Source: Dermacentor variabilis
Lineage: Eukaryota; Arthropoda; Arachnida; Ixodida; Ixodidae
Length of the DNA: 64,000 nt
Assembly (NCBI RefSeq): GCF_050947875.1
Contig: NC_134574.1
Location: forward strand, 153,302,434 to 153,366,433
Direction of reading: 5' to 3'
Shown here: piece after piece, positions 11,336-40,978 of the stretch
Numbering within the stretch: position 1 is the stretch's first letter
Layout of the letters: each line of letters begins with the position of its first letter
Program-made: the position numbers and the translations under genes
The notes under the pieces: model-generated
The model's database searches: none
Told to the model about the DNA's origin: nothing
The model's input: only the letters and a program-made list of their open reading frames with translations

Positions 11336-11996
11336 TATATAGTGGGTGTTCCTGCAAATACTTAACCAAAAAATTGCCTGTGAGAGATAGCACAATTCTA
11401 ATCCTTAAGCTGGATTGCTCAAACAGGTGGACATTATTTGCACGAAAAATCTAAATGCATAAGTGACTCGTCAACAAAAAATTTCCAATTACGTTTTACT
11501 AATCACCTTGTGGAACATATTCTAATTTACCAATTGTAGCTGGGGCATTTGCAGGGCGAATCTACTTGAGATGAATTCTCAGGGTGAGACCAGTTTCCGA
11601 AATTTGAAAGAAATACATTGGCAGTCCAGTTACTTTTGCGTTTCAATTCATAAAACAGTGTTTTGTTGAAAAAGTAAGTGGAACGACCGCGCATTTCAAA
11701 TGCACATTTGATGCCAAATATCTGGGGGAAATGGTGTCATCCACAGAGTTCTTTTCAAGTAGATATGCCTTGCAGTCTCACCAGCTGTAATTTTTGAATT
11801 ACAATGTGTGCCATAAGGTAATTAGTTAAAAATTTAATTCCTGACTTTTCTGTTAGTTAGTCGATTATGCAGTTCAAGTCATCGTGCGAGTAATGTCTGC
11901 CTTTTTGAGTGGACCGGCTTAAGGACTAGAATTGCACTAGCTGCCACAGGTTATTTTTAAATATTATTTAGCCTTTGCAGAAACACCTGGTATATT
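11336..11996. mobile_element. non-autonomous DNA transposon (MITE-like), ~660 bp
   Basis: The left end TATATAGTGGGTGTTCCTGC and the right end, read on the other strand as CAATATACCAGGTGTTTCTGC, form ~20-base inverted termini. No transposase ORF lies inside. GGGTGTTCC-ended elements are common in tick genomes, from memory. Confidence 0.65.
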
Positions 11997-12614
11997 GGGT
12001 GTGCTACGTGTTCAGGCAGAAGCAGTATGATTCACAGGTCTCATTGGGACACAGTTCTGCCCACTACAATTATCTTGCTGCCGTGGGTTTTCGACACTCG
12101 TGGCTATCTCATTGTAGCTGTGCAATTATACACACCAACTTCCACCATCTCAGTAGCGTCATGTGGGGAAGCCAAATTCCAGATGACACAAGAGACAGGC
12201 AGCGAAGACAAGCATTAGGGGACAAGACAGTGTCTAGCATTCCCATCATGTGGTTCTCATACTGTAGAATAAACTTGTATGCTTCCAGAGTTGCCACAAA
12301 GAGAAATTCAAACGAGACAGCCAGGGCTAGCCATGCTGGTGTGCCAAAAATTGCTATACCTTACTAATGCTTTTACAAGTGAATAATTTTACAGTTCCAC
12401 TAGGCAAATGATGTGACGAAACAAAGAAACAGATATTCTACTCTTGGCTGCTGGTCGTGAGGCGCTTAAAATGCAGCAAGTTCACCAGGCCGTGCTCTTG
12501 TTTTAGACACTTCCAATTGACCTATAAAGTCAGTGTGTCCAACTGTGTCCATCTCTCTTTCAAGCTATATTTGCTCCAGCAGAAATTATTGTTATATCAT
12601 CATTTCTGCATAAA

Positions 12615-12722
12615 TGTCTTGCGATATATTTACATTGTGGTACCACCATATATATTGATATCATGGTCTTGTGATATATTGATCATATTGTGGCACCGTG
12701 ATATCGTGGTGCCACGACACAT
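12615..12722. repeat. degenerate tandem repeat (GATAT/GTGGCACC motif)
   Basis: Several imperfect ~30-40 base units built on TGATATATTGATCATATTGT and GTGGTGCCAC phrases. Confidence 0.6.
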
Positions 12723-14429
12723 TCTGCTTGGAACTCCAATTTAAGGATCCAATGACCATTGTACATTTCTGGTCTGGACAGATCAAAATTCATGCAGTTA
12801 ACGCCTTCTCACATGAATTGCTGGTGAAATGGTATAACTGTTTAAAGCAGGGCTGTGCAATATATGGCCCACAAGCTGGATGTGACCCACAAGTGGATTT
12901 TTAGCAGCCTACACAATATGGTGTACTGGAGCTACAATCAGCATGTCGCAATACGAGAAAAACTATTCTTCCACCTAACACAATATATACATGCCATGAA
13001 CTATTGCTGGCATCAAACACAAGCAAACAGATGTGGGGGTGTGGAATCTTCCTTTCGAAACAAATATTTAAGAAGGGCGCATGACCACTGAACATCTTCA
13101 TCAAGCTATGTCTAATTGCAAAACTACACTGCTGAAACAGCATTCATAATTAAATAGAATGCATGCTTTCCCAGCATATTGAATGATTGCAGGTGGTGGT
13201 GCCAGCAAACCGACGCTTTTGATTGGCAAGATTACCCTACTTTTCAACCTTGGCAAATCACAGAGCAACATATCTGGAAGATCATTTGTATATATATAGT
13301 AACATTTGCGCAAGCAACATCATTTAAGGCTTTGTACTAGACCGATACAAACAGCTTGCCATTCTTCATTGACACAATTTAGAAATCTATCTCATACTTA
13401 AAAACTTAAATGTGGATGGTGTTTTTTTTTTAGTGAAGCTTTCTATGCGTCCAATCCCCTCTGGGTTCTCTCTTCGGTAGCGTCTATGTGTGTGAGCAGA
13501 CATTATGTTTGGTGCCTCTGAACAAGAGCCACCTTCTGTCTTCAACGACTGACGTGATGTTACAACATGTGCAGAAGACAGCAACAAGTGCGATGATGCC
13601 AAACGTAGACTGCCTTTCCGCAAGCAAAAGTTGCAATGTTAATTCTCACTGAAGTATGTGTGGCTCCAAGGAAAGTTGGTTTTGGCCTTTTCTGGGCTTT
13701 TATCGTGCAGCCCTAGCTTAAAGGGACGTACAATTAAGTAGCCGGCCATGAAGATTATGCTTGGAATGTATAGGGAAAACAAAACCTTTCGCATGACTAC
13801 TGCAGAAGTTATGCAGAGGAAATGGCCTGCGTGTAAATCTGTTGACGTGCCCATGCTTCCATGTGCTTCAAGTATGAACATGCAGGAACAGCTCATGGAT
13901 GAGCAACAGCACGAGTGGTGAGGCCTTGCAAAGAAGCAGTGGCAAGTATAAATATGTAAAGTTTCTTTCTTCAGCACAATATGTGGTATATGCTCTGTGT
14001 CACCTCGCATATGTGCTTGTGTACATACCAGGCTTGCAAAAATGTGCAGGCAGCTGTAATCCACTGTGCAAGTCTGGTCAACCTATAAGAGCTGAAATTT
14101 GGGGGAGTTTTTGAGAGTGCATACTTGACTTGAAGTGCAAGAAACCGTGGGGACAAATGAAAGGAAGACCAGACAGGCCGAGCACTATAGCGTTCAATCT
14201 GTCTGATCCTCCACCCCATATTTTATTGCGCTTAAAGTATGCAGTCTGGTGAGGTTTAGAGACTATTGTCACTTGTTATCGCTAGAGTTTGTCAAAGTGT
14301 AAACTATAGGTTCAGCGACTCATATTTGTATATAATATGCTAAGGATGAGATATTTCACCTGCAAGCAAATGATTCTGTATTTTGAAAAGTATATAACCA
14401 TGCTTCATAGTAAAGTTAACTGCATGTGA

Positions 14430-15338
14430 ACGGTAGTCGCTGCAGAATCCCGCGACTGTTTCTCGGCGATCGTTAGATGCTACGACTGTTTCCTCTGTCG
14501 ACAACACGGCTCACCTTTAAGTGGTCCACTTGGCGACATAGCGCGCCCGCCGGGAGCTGCGATAGGGTTTCTGATAGAGCTAACGCCGGACCGTCGCCCG
14601 CTCGTACTCGAATGACCGGTGATAAGAGGCACGCTGCATGTGTTCCGTGATGCCGCTCACTAAAAGCGTGCAGTGTGGGTCGCACCGCCAAACCCGCAAG
14701 GCCAGCCTCACGCGCCGGGGGGGATCGTATGCCAGTGCTAGTCGTGATAGGCGGTGATCACGATAAGCCGCTGCCCAATAATGCGATTTTATGCAATGTG
14801 AAACTGCCCACCGAACGGCTGACTGCAGGTGCTACAGGCGGCTCGGCATCATGTCTGCAGAGCTGCACCGTTCTTGCACGGCGGTTTTAAAAAGGTCGTT
14901 TCCGCTTAGTTCCCTAGATCTCGAACTCTTGCGGGGCGACCACGTGTGGTGCTTTTGTTCATTTTGACGTTACTTCACGCCGTTGGCTCGAAGAAAGCAT
15001 CTCGCGATCGTGTAAATGGCAATATGCAGTTGCAACGGCCGTCGTAGATGTGTACGACATTTAGTTATTTGGTTGCTTTCTGGTTGTATACCATATGCAT
15101 TCGAAGCACGTAGCCTAGGCGCCTAGGGAACTTTTGGCGCTGACGATTGCATCAGACGCCGGGTGTGCTCTCATGCTGCTGCTGCTCTCCCCCATCTCTC
15201 CGCCTATCCGCCCGCAAATCCTTGGGTTGTCTCCGTGGCCCGCGTAGACGGCTGTAGACCTCGACTGGTTCAGGGCGGCCACCGGCTGGCTTCAAAGCGA
15301 GGTCGTACTTAAACAAGCTTAAAGATCTACCTGCCGTG
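14430..15338 (+). promoter_or_regulatory. CpG-rich region, putative SLC3A2 promoter and 5' UTR exon
   Basis: GC and CpG rise sharply against the AT-rich flanks. A donor-like GTGAGTGCG follows position 15338, so a non-coding first exon ending there could splice to 17212. No transcript evidence; the TSS is unknown. From 15339 to 17211 I see nothing but presumed intron. Confidence 0.4.
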
Positions 15339-17260
15339 GTGAGTGCGCCATACATTTCCGCGCTTTAGCTTTTTCTTTGGAGCTAAAGATGGTATCAGTG
15401 ATGTTACCAAACCGTTATAATTACGACGATCGAGCTCCATAGTGAGGCCGTAGATGTTAGGACTTGTCTCTGAAGCTTTCCGAGCTTCCACACGCTCGTG
15501 CTCGTGCATATATATTTGTTCCGAACGCTTCTCTCGCATGCAAATTTCGTAAGCATAAACTTCATTGGAGTATACGCAGAGCTAAGACCAAATAAGGTCT
15601 ACGCCCTTGGAATGCATTGAGGTATGCCGGGTTCAGCTGGTGGCTTGACTGAAATGTTACATTTATATTAAAAAGAATGACTATATCAGCTAAAAGAGCT
15701 CCACTTGCAGTGTAAGCTTCCACTTTAGGTTTTCCTTCTTGCCCGTATGTCTCGCTAGAGAGCCATCCAGTTGGGCAATCTGTACCGTCTCGTGACTAGG
15801 TGCTGCAATGCTTCTCTTATTTTTTTTTTTTTCGTCTCTCTGCGCGTTCCGAATTGACCCTGTAAAACGGAGAACAGCTGCGTAGTACCTTTACACTCCC
15901 GCACTGTAGCATTAAAAAACGTAGACGGGACTAATATCTTAAACCTATTCAGATATAACATGCATTTCATAGCTTGAGTGAGTTGGAAATTGAGCATGTC
16001 ATTCCTACAGTATTTAATTTTGTTTTCTGGTGAGAATCTTAGTGAGGTTGGGTGATATCTGCATCGTTGGCCCTTATGCCCACGTATGTGGCACTTGTGT
16101 AGCTGTAGAAACTTGCAGCATTCAGCTACTGAACTACCTGAACAAACGTTTCCAGATGGGGCCAGATAAATTAGTTTTGTGTAGTGATGTGATTCCACAG
16201 AGAATCTACTGAGTTAGGAAAGCTGCAATCAGAGAAAGAAAATTGGGAATTTTGAACGCATGCTTGTGTAAAACGGTAACATTAGGTTTGGCTAAGATAT
16301 GGTTATTTTGTTTGAGCAGTCTGTATTTGTGTAAATGTGACCAGCATTCGTATAAGCACCCAACTACATGGATTACAAACATATTAGGCCCTGTGCACCT
16401 TTCAGATTTCTACACAAAAAATAACTTGCTTGCTTGTTAAATGTATGTTCTTTACTGAAAGCAAAAAGAATTATTAGTAAACAGCAAAAACATTCCTGTG
16501 TGCCACATAACATCACCATCACTGTATACCAGTAGAAAATTGTTAAATGGATGGTACTCTTCCCCGTCTGTAATTAGAAATTCTGCGCAGATGGGCACAG
16601 TTACTCTTTCTATCTCATAAGGAAAGGCAATAGTACGGCAGCTGATCAGCGAATCCAACAGATGCTGGAACAGGGCATTTGTAGCTTGGGAATGCAGGAA
16701 TAAGATTCTTAAATTCTCACCTGACAGCTAATTCACATGCACATTGCAGGCCAGTTTAGCATTTATGTGTGCACCGGCCATTACCCATAATACAAGCCAT
16801 TCTGGTCAATAAAGGTGTAAAATTTAAAACACAAAAGTATTTAATGTGTAGCGTTACGACTTCGTGTTAATATGACTTTTCTCTCCTAACATTTGCAATG
16901 AACCATTGTGTCAACTTTCCAACAGAGCAACATACCAGGCTAGTTGGTGCTTTACCATCCTGAGTGCATTATGCCTGTCTGTATTTGTTTCTTGTCTGTT
17001 ATGGTTGCATTATTTGTAACGAAAAATAGCTACTGAGGAGCTTTGTGCTATGTCAGTTGCACCATTTGTGAATCCTAGACGTCTTTGTGATCTGACCTTG
17101 TAATTCACAAATCCAAAGGAAAATGAAGTCGCTCTCTAGCTACCAAATCAAAATTTGAAAAAGATTGTGCTTCACCTGTTGTTGTGAAAATCATCTTCTT
17201 TTTTCCCGCAGTAAGTGCTGAATTGCTAGCTGAGGAAATTTGCGTGAAAAAGCAGGCATC

Positions 17261-35654
<18,394 letters not shown>

Positions 35655-36720
35655 AGCCAGTAGCTCACTGCTCACCTGCGAGACGCGCGTCAAATATCTA
35701 ATGTTATAATGACATAATGATCGGCTAACACCTGGGATTGCACAAGTCTGCTGGTCTCTAAATGGTTGGATTGCTAGGATGATTAGGGTCCATCAAGGTT
35801 TCTTTTTTTTTTTTTTAAGTGTCTACATTCTAATTGGGATGTTTAAAGCTAAGTTTGGCTTTGATTAGATTGCTTACGTTTGTTTCTTAAAACATTTACA
35901 TGTTTTGTCTTGGAATGTGAAGGTTTCATAAATGACTCGCCTATCCAAGGGTACCAACTTTGAAAGTATGGCTTTCTGGATTGATGATCGGTTGTTTCAA
36001 ATATTGTCTGTATTCTGATTGTTTGAACTCACTAGAATCTTGAGCTGTTCTTACATGTTTGGGCATGTCTTGTTAAAGTAAGCTGGTCACTAAACATTGG
36101 AGCTCTCACTTTCAGTGAGGAATGTTCACAAGAAATTTGGTACACTGTCTGAAGGCACTGATGGTGTCGTTTGGGTGGGATGGAACATTGTTCACATTCC
36201 TGAAATATTGGTATGATTGCTGGTGAGAGAAGACTGCAAAAATAATAATTATTATATAATAACTTTAGCAGTCAGTGCGGTATTGCTTATCACTCCTGTG
36301 TTCAGCCCCTGTCCTCCCCCCCTTTTTATACGTTTTTGAATATCTTGCAAAAATGCGCAATTTCTTTTTTTTTTTTAATCACATGGCTGTACCTTTGTCT
36401 ACTTATTTATGGGCCCCATATGTCGGCCACAACATTTTGGACATTATGAGCTGGGAGATACGTATGTTGACACAGGTTTGTAAGGAAAATGTGCACAACA
36501 TTGGATATTACTTGAACATGAGGACCCCGAGGAGAATTGGGACAGAATTATAACTTATGCAATGATGAACAAATTTTGTAATCTAGCATTCTGTCCTTGT
36601 CTAGTAATCCATGCCTCTTGAAACCACTTATGACCTGCCAGTCTGTGCTCCCAGTGTGTCAAATGTGCCTAGCACATTTGTGTATGAAAGCAAGAATAAA
36701 AACTTGATTGCAGCATTACA
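35655..36720 (+). other. SLC3A2 3' UTR
   Basis: AT-rich non-coding sequence from the stop to just beyond the AATAAA at 36695-36700. No long ORF. The 3' cleavage position is inferred. Confidence 0.55.
36695..36700 (+). promoter_or_regulatory. polyadenylation signal for SLC3A2
   Basis: AATAAA ~1040 bases after the stop, in GAATAAAAAC context. I saw no earlier canonical AATAAA in the 3' UTR. Confidence 0.55.
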
Positions 36721-38078
36721 CTGTGTGCCTATCTTTCGCAGTTACGCTTCTGGAGTTGCTCTTATGTAGAGAAGCCAAGCCTTGCTTCATATTGTGGTGA
36801 CTGAGAACGAAACAGGTTTACATGCGAAATATAGGAGTGTATCTACAATGGCAGTTGATGCATGCGCGATCAGGCAGCCCACTACGGAGCAACAATTTTC
36901 GTTGTCGGCCCATGTTGTACTGTCTGTTCTCTTCACTACAACGCCACTCTCCCAATGCGGCTGCTCCATCCCAGTGCAAGCTATGGAGTGTGTATGGTGA
37001 GGGGACGTTGGGCTTGAGTCTGGGGATGCAAATAACATTGCTGCTTGTGTTCGGAGGCAGGGACGGTATGCCGGTTGGAGCGAACTCTTGCATAATTTCA
37101 GAAAGTTTGCACAAGATCCGCTAGATCCCCTGCAACGACAAAGCAGTTTTTTGGACAAACTGATACAACACAAAGGCGTCGAGAAGAGCAGAAGAGAGAC
37201 TGGCAAGAAATTGGCGTCTTGATGTGAGCGACCAAAATGGCATTGAGATTTTGGTACCTCACAAGGCAGTGATCATTCCACTGTGCATGTCTCCGCATTT
37301 GTCGAGACATGGACAACCACTAAATCGCACCAACATGATTGCTGATGCTTGTGTGAGGCGTGATTCAGCGCTCGTGTTTGAGCGTATGTTCAATGTCTCA
37401 AGTGCGCTGCCGTTGTAATAATGGCCGACCACCTAGACTACCAATACATATTTCCTGAACATGGCAAAGAGACAGTCGATTGCAAGCGATTTGTCGGACC
37501 TGGCTGGCCATGGCGACGGCATCACAGGCATATGAAGGGGCCGTTGCAAAGGGGGGCGAGGAGTGGGTGTGGCTGGCCCCTCTTTATGCTTCCTCCTGCA
37601 CTCTCCTCACCCTCTTCCTGCCACCACAGAGCGCCAAGCGATGAAGTGCTCTCCTACCCCCAATTAAAGTAGAGGAACATGTTTTGGGTGAGTTGAAGTG
37701 TGTTCCATGACTTGTCAGCACAAGAGCTTGACAAAAACGAAAAGTAAGAGACGATCGCAGGTGCTGTCTAGGCGATGTCCTTGTCTAGTCGTTAAGGGAA
37801 GTAATGCCTCCCAAGGGGAAAGTAGGGTCGTGGTCAAATGGCTGTGGCAGCATTGTGCCTCATAGTTCAAATAAAGACACTGTCGTGTGTGCAGATGTAC
37901 TGTCTGTGCGATATTCATTCAGGCAGTGGTGTAGCCAGGAGGGGAGCTTGAAAGGCCATCTATATATCGGTGTGTCACCCCGTGGCTACGACATTGCTGT
38001 CTGGCATCGCTGTCTGTGAGTGAAGTGAATGTGAACGAGAAGAAAGGAGGTTAACCGAGGGGCCCGATTTTTATTAAT

Positions 38079-38432
38079 CATATCATGAGAAGCCAACAAA
38101 GACACCAAGGAAAACATAGGGGGAATTGTACTTAATAATTGAATGAACGAAATGATAAATTAGTGACCGTGAAAGTGAATTAAGAAACAACTTGCCGCAG
38201 GTGGGGAATGATTCCACTTCTTCGCATTACGCATGCGATGCTCTCGCACGAGTACCTAATTCAGTATCGCACGCGTAATGCAAAGACGTGGGAGCATTCT
38301 CCACCTGTGGCAAGTTGTCTTTTCATCCACTTTCACTGCCATTAATTTATCATTTCTTTGATACAATTATTAAGTACAGGTAATTTCCCCTATGTTTTCC
38401 TTGTCTTCGTTTGTTGGCTTCTTATGATGTGA
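38079..38432. mobile_element. head-to-head repeat pair forming a large foldback
   Basis: The left arm 38079-38240 and right arm ~38262-38432 are imperfect reverse complements. Shared phrases are GAAGCCAACAAA, AAGGAAAACATAGGGG, GTACTTAATAATTG, GATAAATTA and CAACTTGCC(G/A)CAGGTGG. The text matches, from memory, a tick repeat that carries a tRNA-like CAGGTGGGAACCGAACCC box. The centre holds GCATTACGCATGCGATGCTC and its mirrored copy. Confidence 0.75.
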
Positions 38433-38999
38433 AGATGAAGAAGTGGCATGCCGAACTTTGGACAAATTGCAATGTCAAATACCTACATTAAACTATTATC
38501 TGCATCAATCTGGTCTGATGCCCTCCTCCTTGTGCTCGTACTGTGGTGAGGATAGTTCTTGTCCCGTCGTCGTTTTTCATCATTAATGATACATAATTTA
38601 GAAGGACAATTTCATAGTGCTGGATTGAATGTAATATTTCCGATATTCTTTCACTGGATGCCTCTGCTATAAGACATAGACCCGAGAGCAAAGTATATGG
38701 ACCAGGGACTGCACGATAAAGCTTTCTCCAGTCTGTGAATGAAACTTGAAATGAAAGACTGCAGTCCATACTTGGCATTATGACTTTTCCAGTACATTCG
38801 TCAGTTTCCATTTATGCATGTTAATTACAAAGAAATTATGTTTTTTGGCGGCTGTATGGTCCGTATACTTTTGCTCACAGGTGCATGTACATTATCATAG
38901 GGATGTTGGTGCAGCCGTTGTGAGGATCGGAACGATTTCACTGCTGTCTTTAATTTGTATCTGGCTTATTAATTCATTATTTTTATATATTCGAAATTT

Positions 39000-39697
39000 C
39001 TCAGTGGTGCATTTTAGACTCGACTAACGATTTTCTTAACTCACCCGATTCTTGGCCAATCCCCCATATATAGTGAGCATGAGTCACCCATCGAGGCGGA
39101 CAAACACAAACTTTGGACAGGCTGCGAATGAAACATCGCGGTATACGACGGAGGAGGTCGAGAGAGTTAGGCCGCGTGCTAGGAGTTCGGAGAAAGACCG
39201 CGAGCGTGGCAGGATGGACAATATGGTTCGGGTGCGGGAGCAGCGGGCCTGCCGAGTTAACCCAAGTTCGCATCGTCCTGCTACTACCTGGGAACGAAAC
39301 CACGTAGTTTTTTATCCTGTAGCTTGCGGTTGGCGAACATCGCAAGGACGTCCGAACCAGGTGGCACGGCGTACGTCCAGTGCCGTGCCCAAGCTCTGGA
39401 TGGCGAACGCAGAAAGGGCATCTGGCCGTTCTCTGACTCCACCGTGCTCATCGTGTGATACGATAGTCGGTCACCGCTGCCCGAGCCAAAGCCGCTGCAG
39501 AAGCCACGGTGGTCCCGGACTAGGGACCGCCCCCTAGACTTTGTAAGGGCTGGGCCCTTAGGGCTCAGCTCGCGGCTCTCTCGTAAATAGAAATAAAGTT
39601 TGTAACCAACCAACCAACCTGATGAGTGACGCACAGCGTCGACTGTCTGTGCCTCTGGCGCCTCTGTTGCACGACCCGGTGGACTCGCCACACTCGG
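39000..39697 (+). other. GC-rich repeat-like tract, possible LTR or pseudogene remnant
   Basis: Open in several frames (161 codons at 39052-39537), with CpG-rich arginine/serine-rich translations in all frames. It is followed by GTAAATAGAAATAAAGTTTG and a CCAACC run. LTR ends could not be defined and no protein domain is recognised. Confidence 0.3.
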
Positions 39698-39790
39698 CCC
39701 GGTCACTTTCGATCGCGATTGGCTCTTTTACGCAATGCGGTCGATAATTTCGATCCGGATCGGGCTCGATCGCAATCGAAAGTGGCTGTG
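39698..39790. repeat. small foldback (GTCACTTTCGATCGCGATTG)
   Basis: The arm at ~39703-39725 is near-complementary to ~39762-39787 (GGCTCGATCGCAATCGAAAG), with a GATCCGGATCG centre. Probably a MITE terminus or small hairpin repeat. Confidence 0.6.
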
Positions 39791-40413
39791 TGAAAGACTG
39801 ACTAGAAGTTCTGTTTCTCTCCATGCTGTGTACTTGGTCATCGTGATGCGCATTTTTCTTGCTTGCTTCCAGTATAAATACAGTGTTTGCTCGATTTCAA
39901 ACGGTCGCGTTTCTACCAAAACAGTTATGGCAACCTCTTATATATATATATATAAACTATAACACGACCTATCTGACCTCGTGACAGACGTCTATCATTC
40001 CTGTCCTTCACCAAGCATATTCGCCGCATAAGTTTCAAAATATTCTTCGGCCCACGAAGCAGTAGCAAATTTCAGTGCCTGCAGCCCCAGGCAGGCTCTA
40101 AAACGCTATGTCTAATTATTGCCAGCAAAAAAAGCCCCTCTCAAAACTGTGTCCGTGTTGATAAAACTACTATTGCTACTATTCTACTCAAACGCCGCGC
40201 CAAGTTTTAGTTTTGCTTTTGGCCATGCATTTAGCCAGCAGATTTCAAAACTAATGGTGTTCTAATAATACCAAAGCAGTCAAATGCATTTCAACAAGAC
40301 AGACTGTAACATGCAAGTTCTTTTTGATTGGCTTTTATGCGAATAATACGGGGATCAATTTTCGCTACAAAGCCCATGTGACCCGTGCGCATACGTCTCA
40401 AGGTCGAACCAAA

Positions 40414-40569
40414 ATGGCAGCGCCCATGAGGGAGAGCACGCCTGCTGCTATCGCCAACTTTCGTTGGTTCACTCGCGATCGGCTTATCGAAGATGAGGAC
40501 TCCCGTCTCAGTCGCTCGCATTCTGAGACGTTCTTACACCTCCCTGTCCACGTCGCCGGCGTTTCTTAG
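40414..40569 (+). promoter_or_regulatory. upstream ORF overlapping the LIPT1 start
   Basis: ATG at 40414 in AAAATGG context opens a 51-codon ORF ending TAG at 40567-40569. It is out of frame with, and overlaps, the LIPT1 ATG at 40493. It matters only if transcription starts upstream of 40414, which is not known. Confidence 0.4.
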
Positions 40570-40978
40570 TGACGACAGCCGAGCCAGGGCTCTCGTGTCC
40601 ACGTCGCGGTGCATCTACCGCAATCTCGCTCTGGAGCAGTGGCTCTACGAAAATGCCGCGTTTTCGCCCGGCTCACCAGGCGTGCTGCTCATGTGGTGGA
40701 ACGCGCCGGCGGTGGTGATCGGGCGTCACCAGAACCCGTGGGTCGAGTGCAGCCTCAGCACGGCCGCTCGGCTCGGTGTCACCTTGGCGAGGAGAAACAG
40801 CGGCGGCGGCACAGTTTACCACGATGCCGGCAATCTCAACTGCTGCTTCATGGGCCACAAGCGCGGCTACAACCGCAAGGCAAACCTGCAGTTCATCGCC
40901 GACACGCTGAAGGCAGTCTGGGGTGTACAGTGCACCATCAACTGCCGGGACGACGTGCTCGTCCAAAACGCCTTCAAG
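40493..40978 (+). CDS. LIPT1: LIPT1 exon 1
   Basis: 162 codons, donor GTGACA at 40979. Carries the targeting peptide, RRNSGGGTVYHDAGNLN and the catalytic-site Lys162 as its last residue. Confidence 0.94.

Larger units (their letters stand above)
10351..14430. other. DHTKD1-SLC3A2 spacer, left part
   Basis: No gene recognised. It holds one TIR element (11336-11996) and a small tandem-repeat patch (12615-12720). Short ORFs here are random in composition and have no splice-supported continuation. Confidence 0.6.
36721..40413. other. SLC3A2-LIPT1 spacer
   Basis: No gene recognised. 36780-37680 contains short ORFs with no known domain. 38079-38432 is a large inverted repeat. 39000-39700 is a GC-rich, repeat-like tract ending in an AATAAA (39592) and CCAACCAACCAACC. 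39698-39790 is a small foldback. Confidence 0.55.

Noticed and set aside
39052..39537. 161-codon plus-strand ORF
   Set aside because: High GC makes stops rare in all frames; Arg/Ser-rich translation without a known family.
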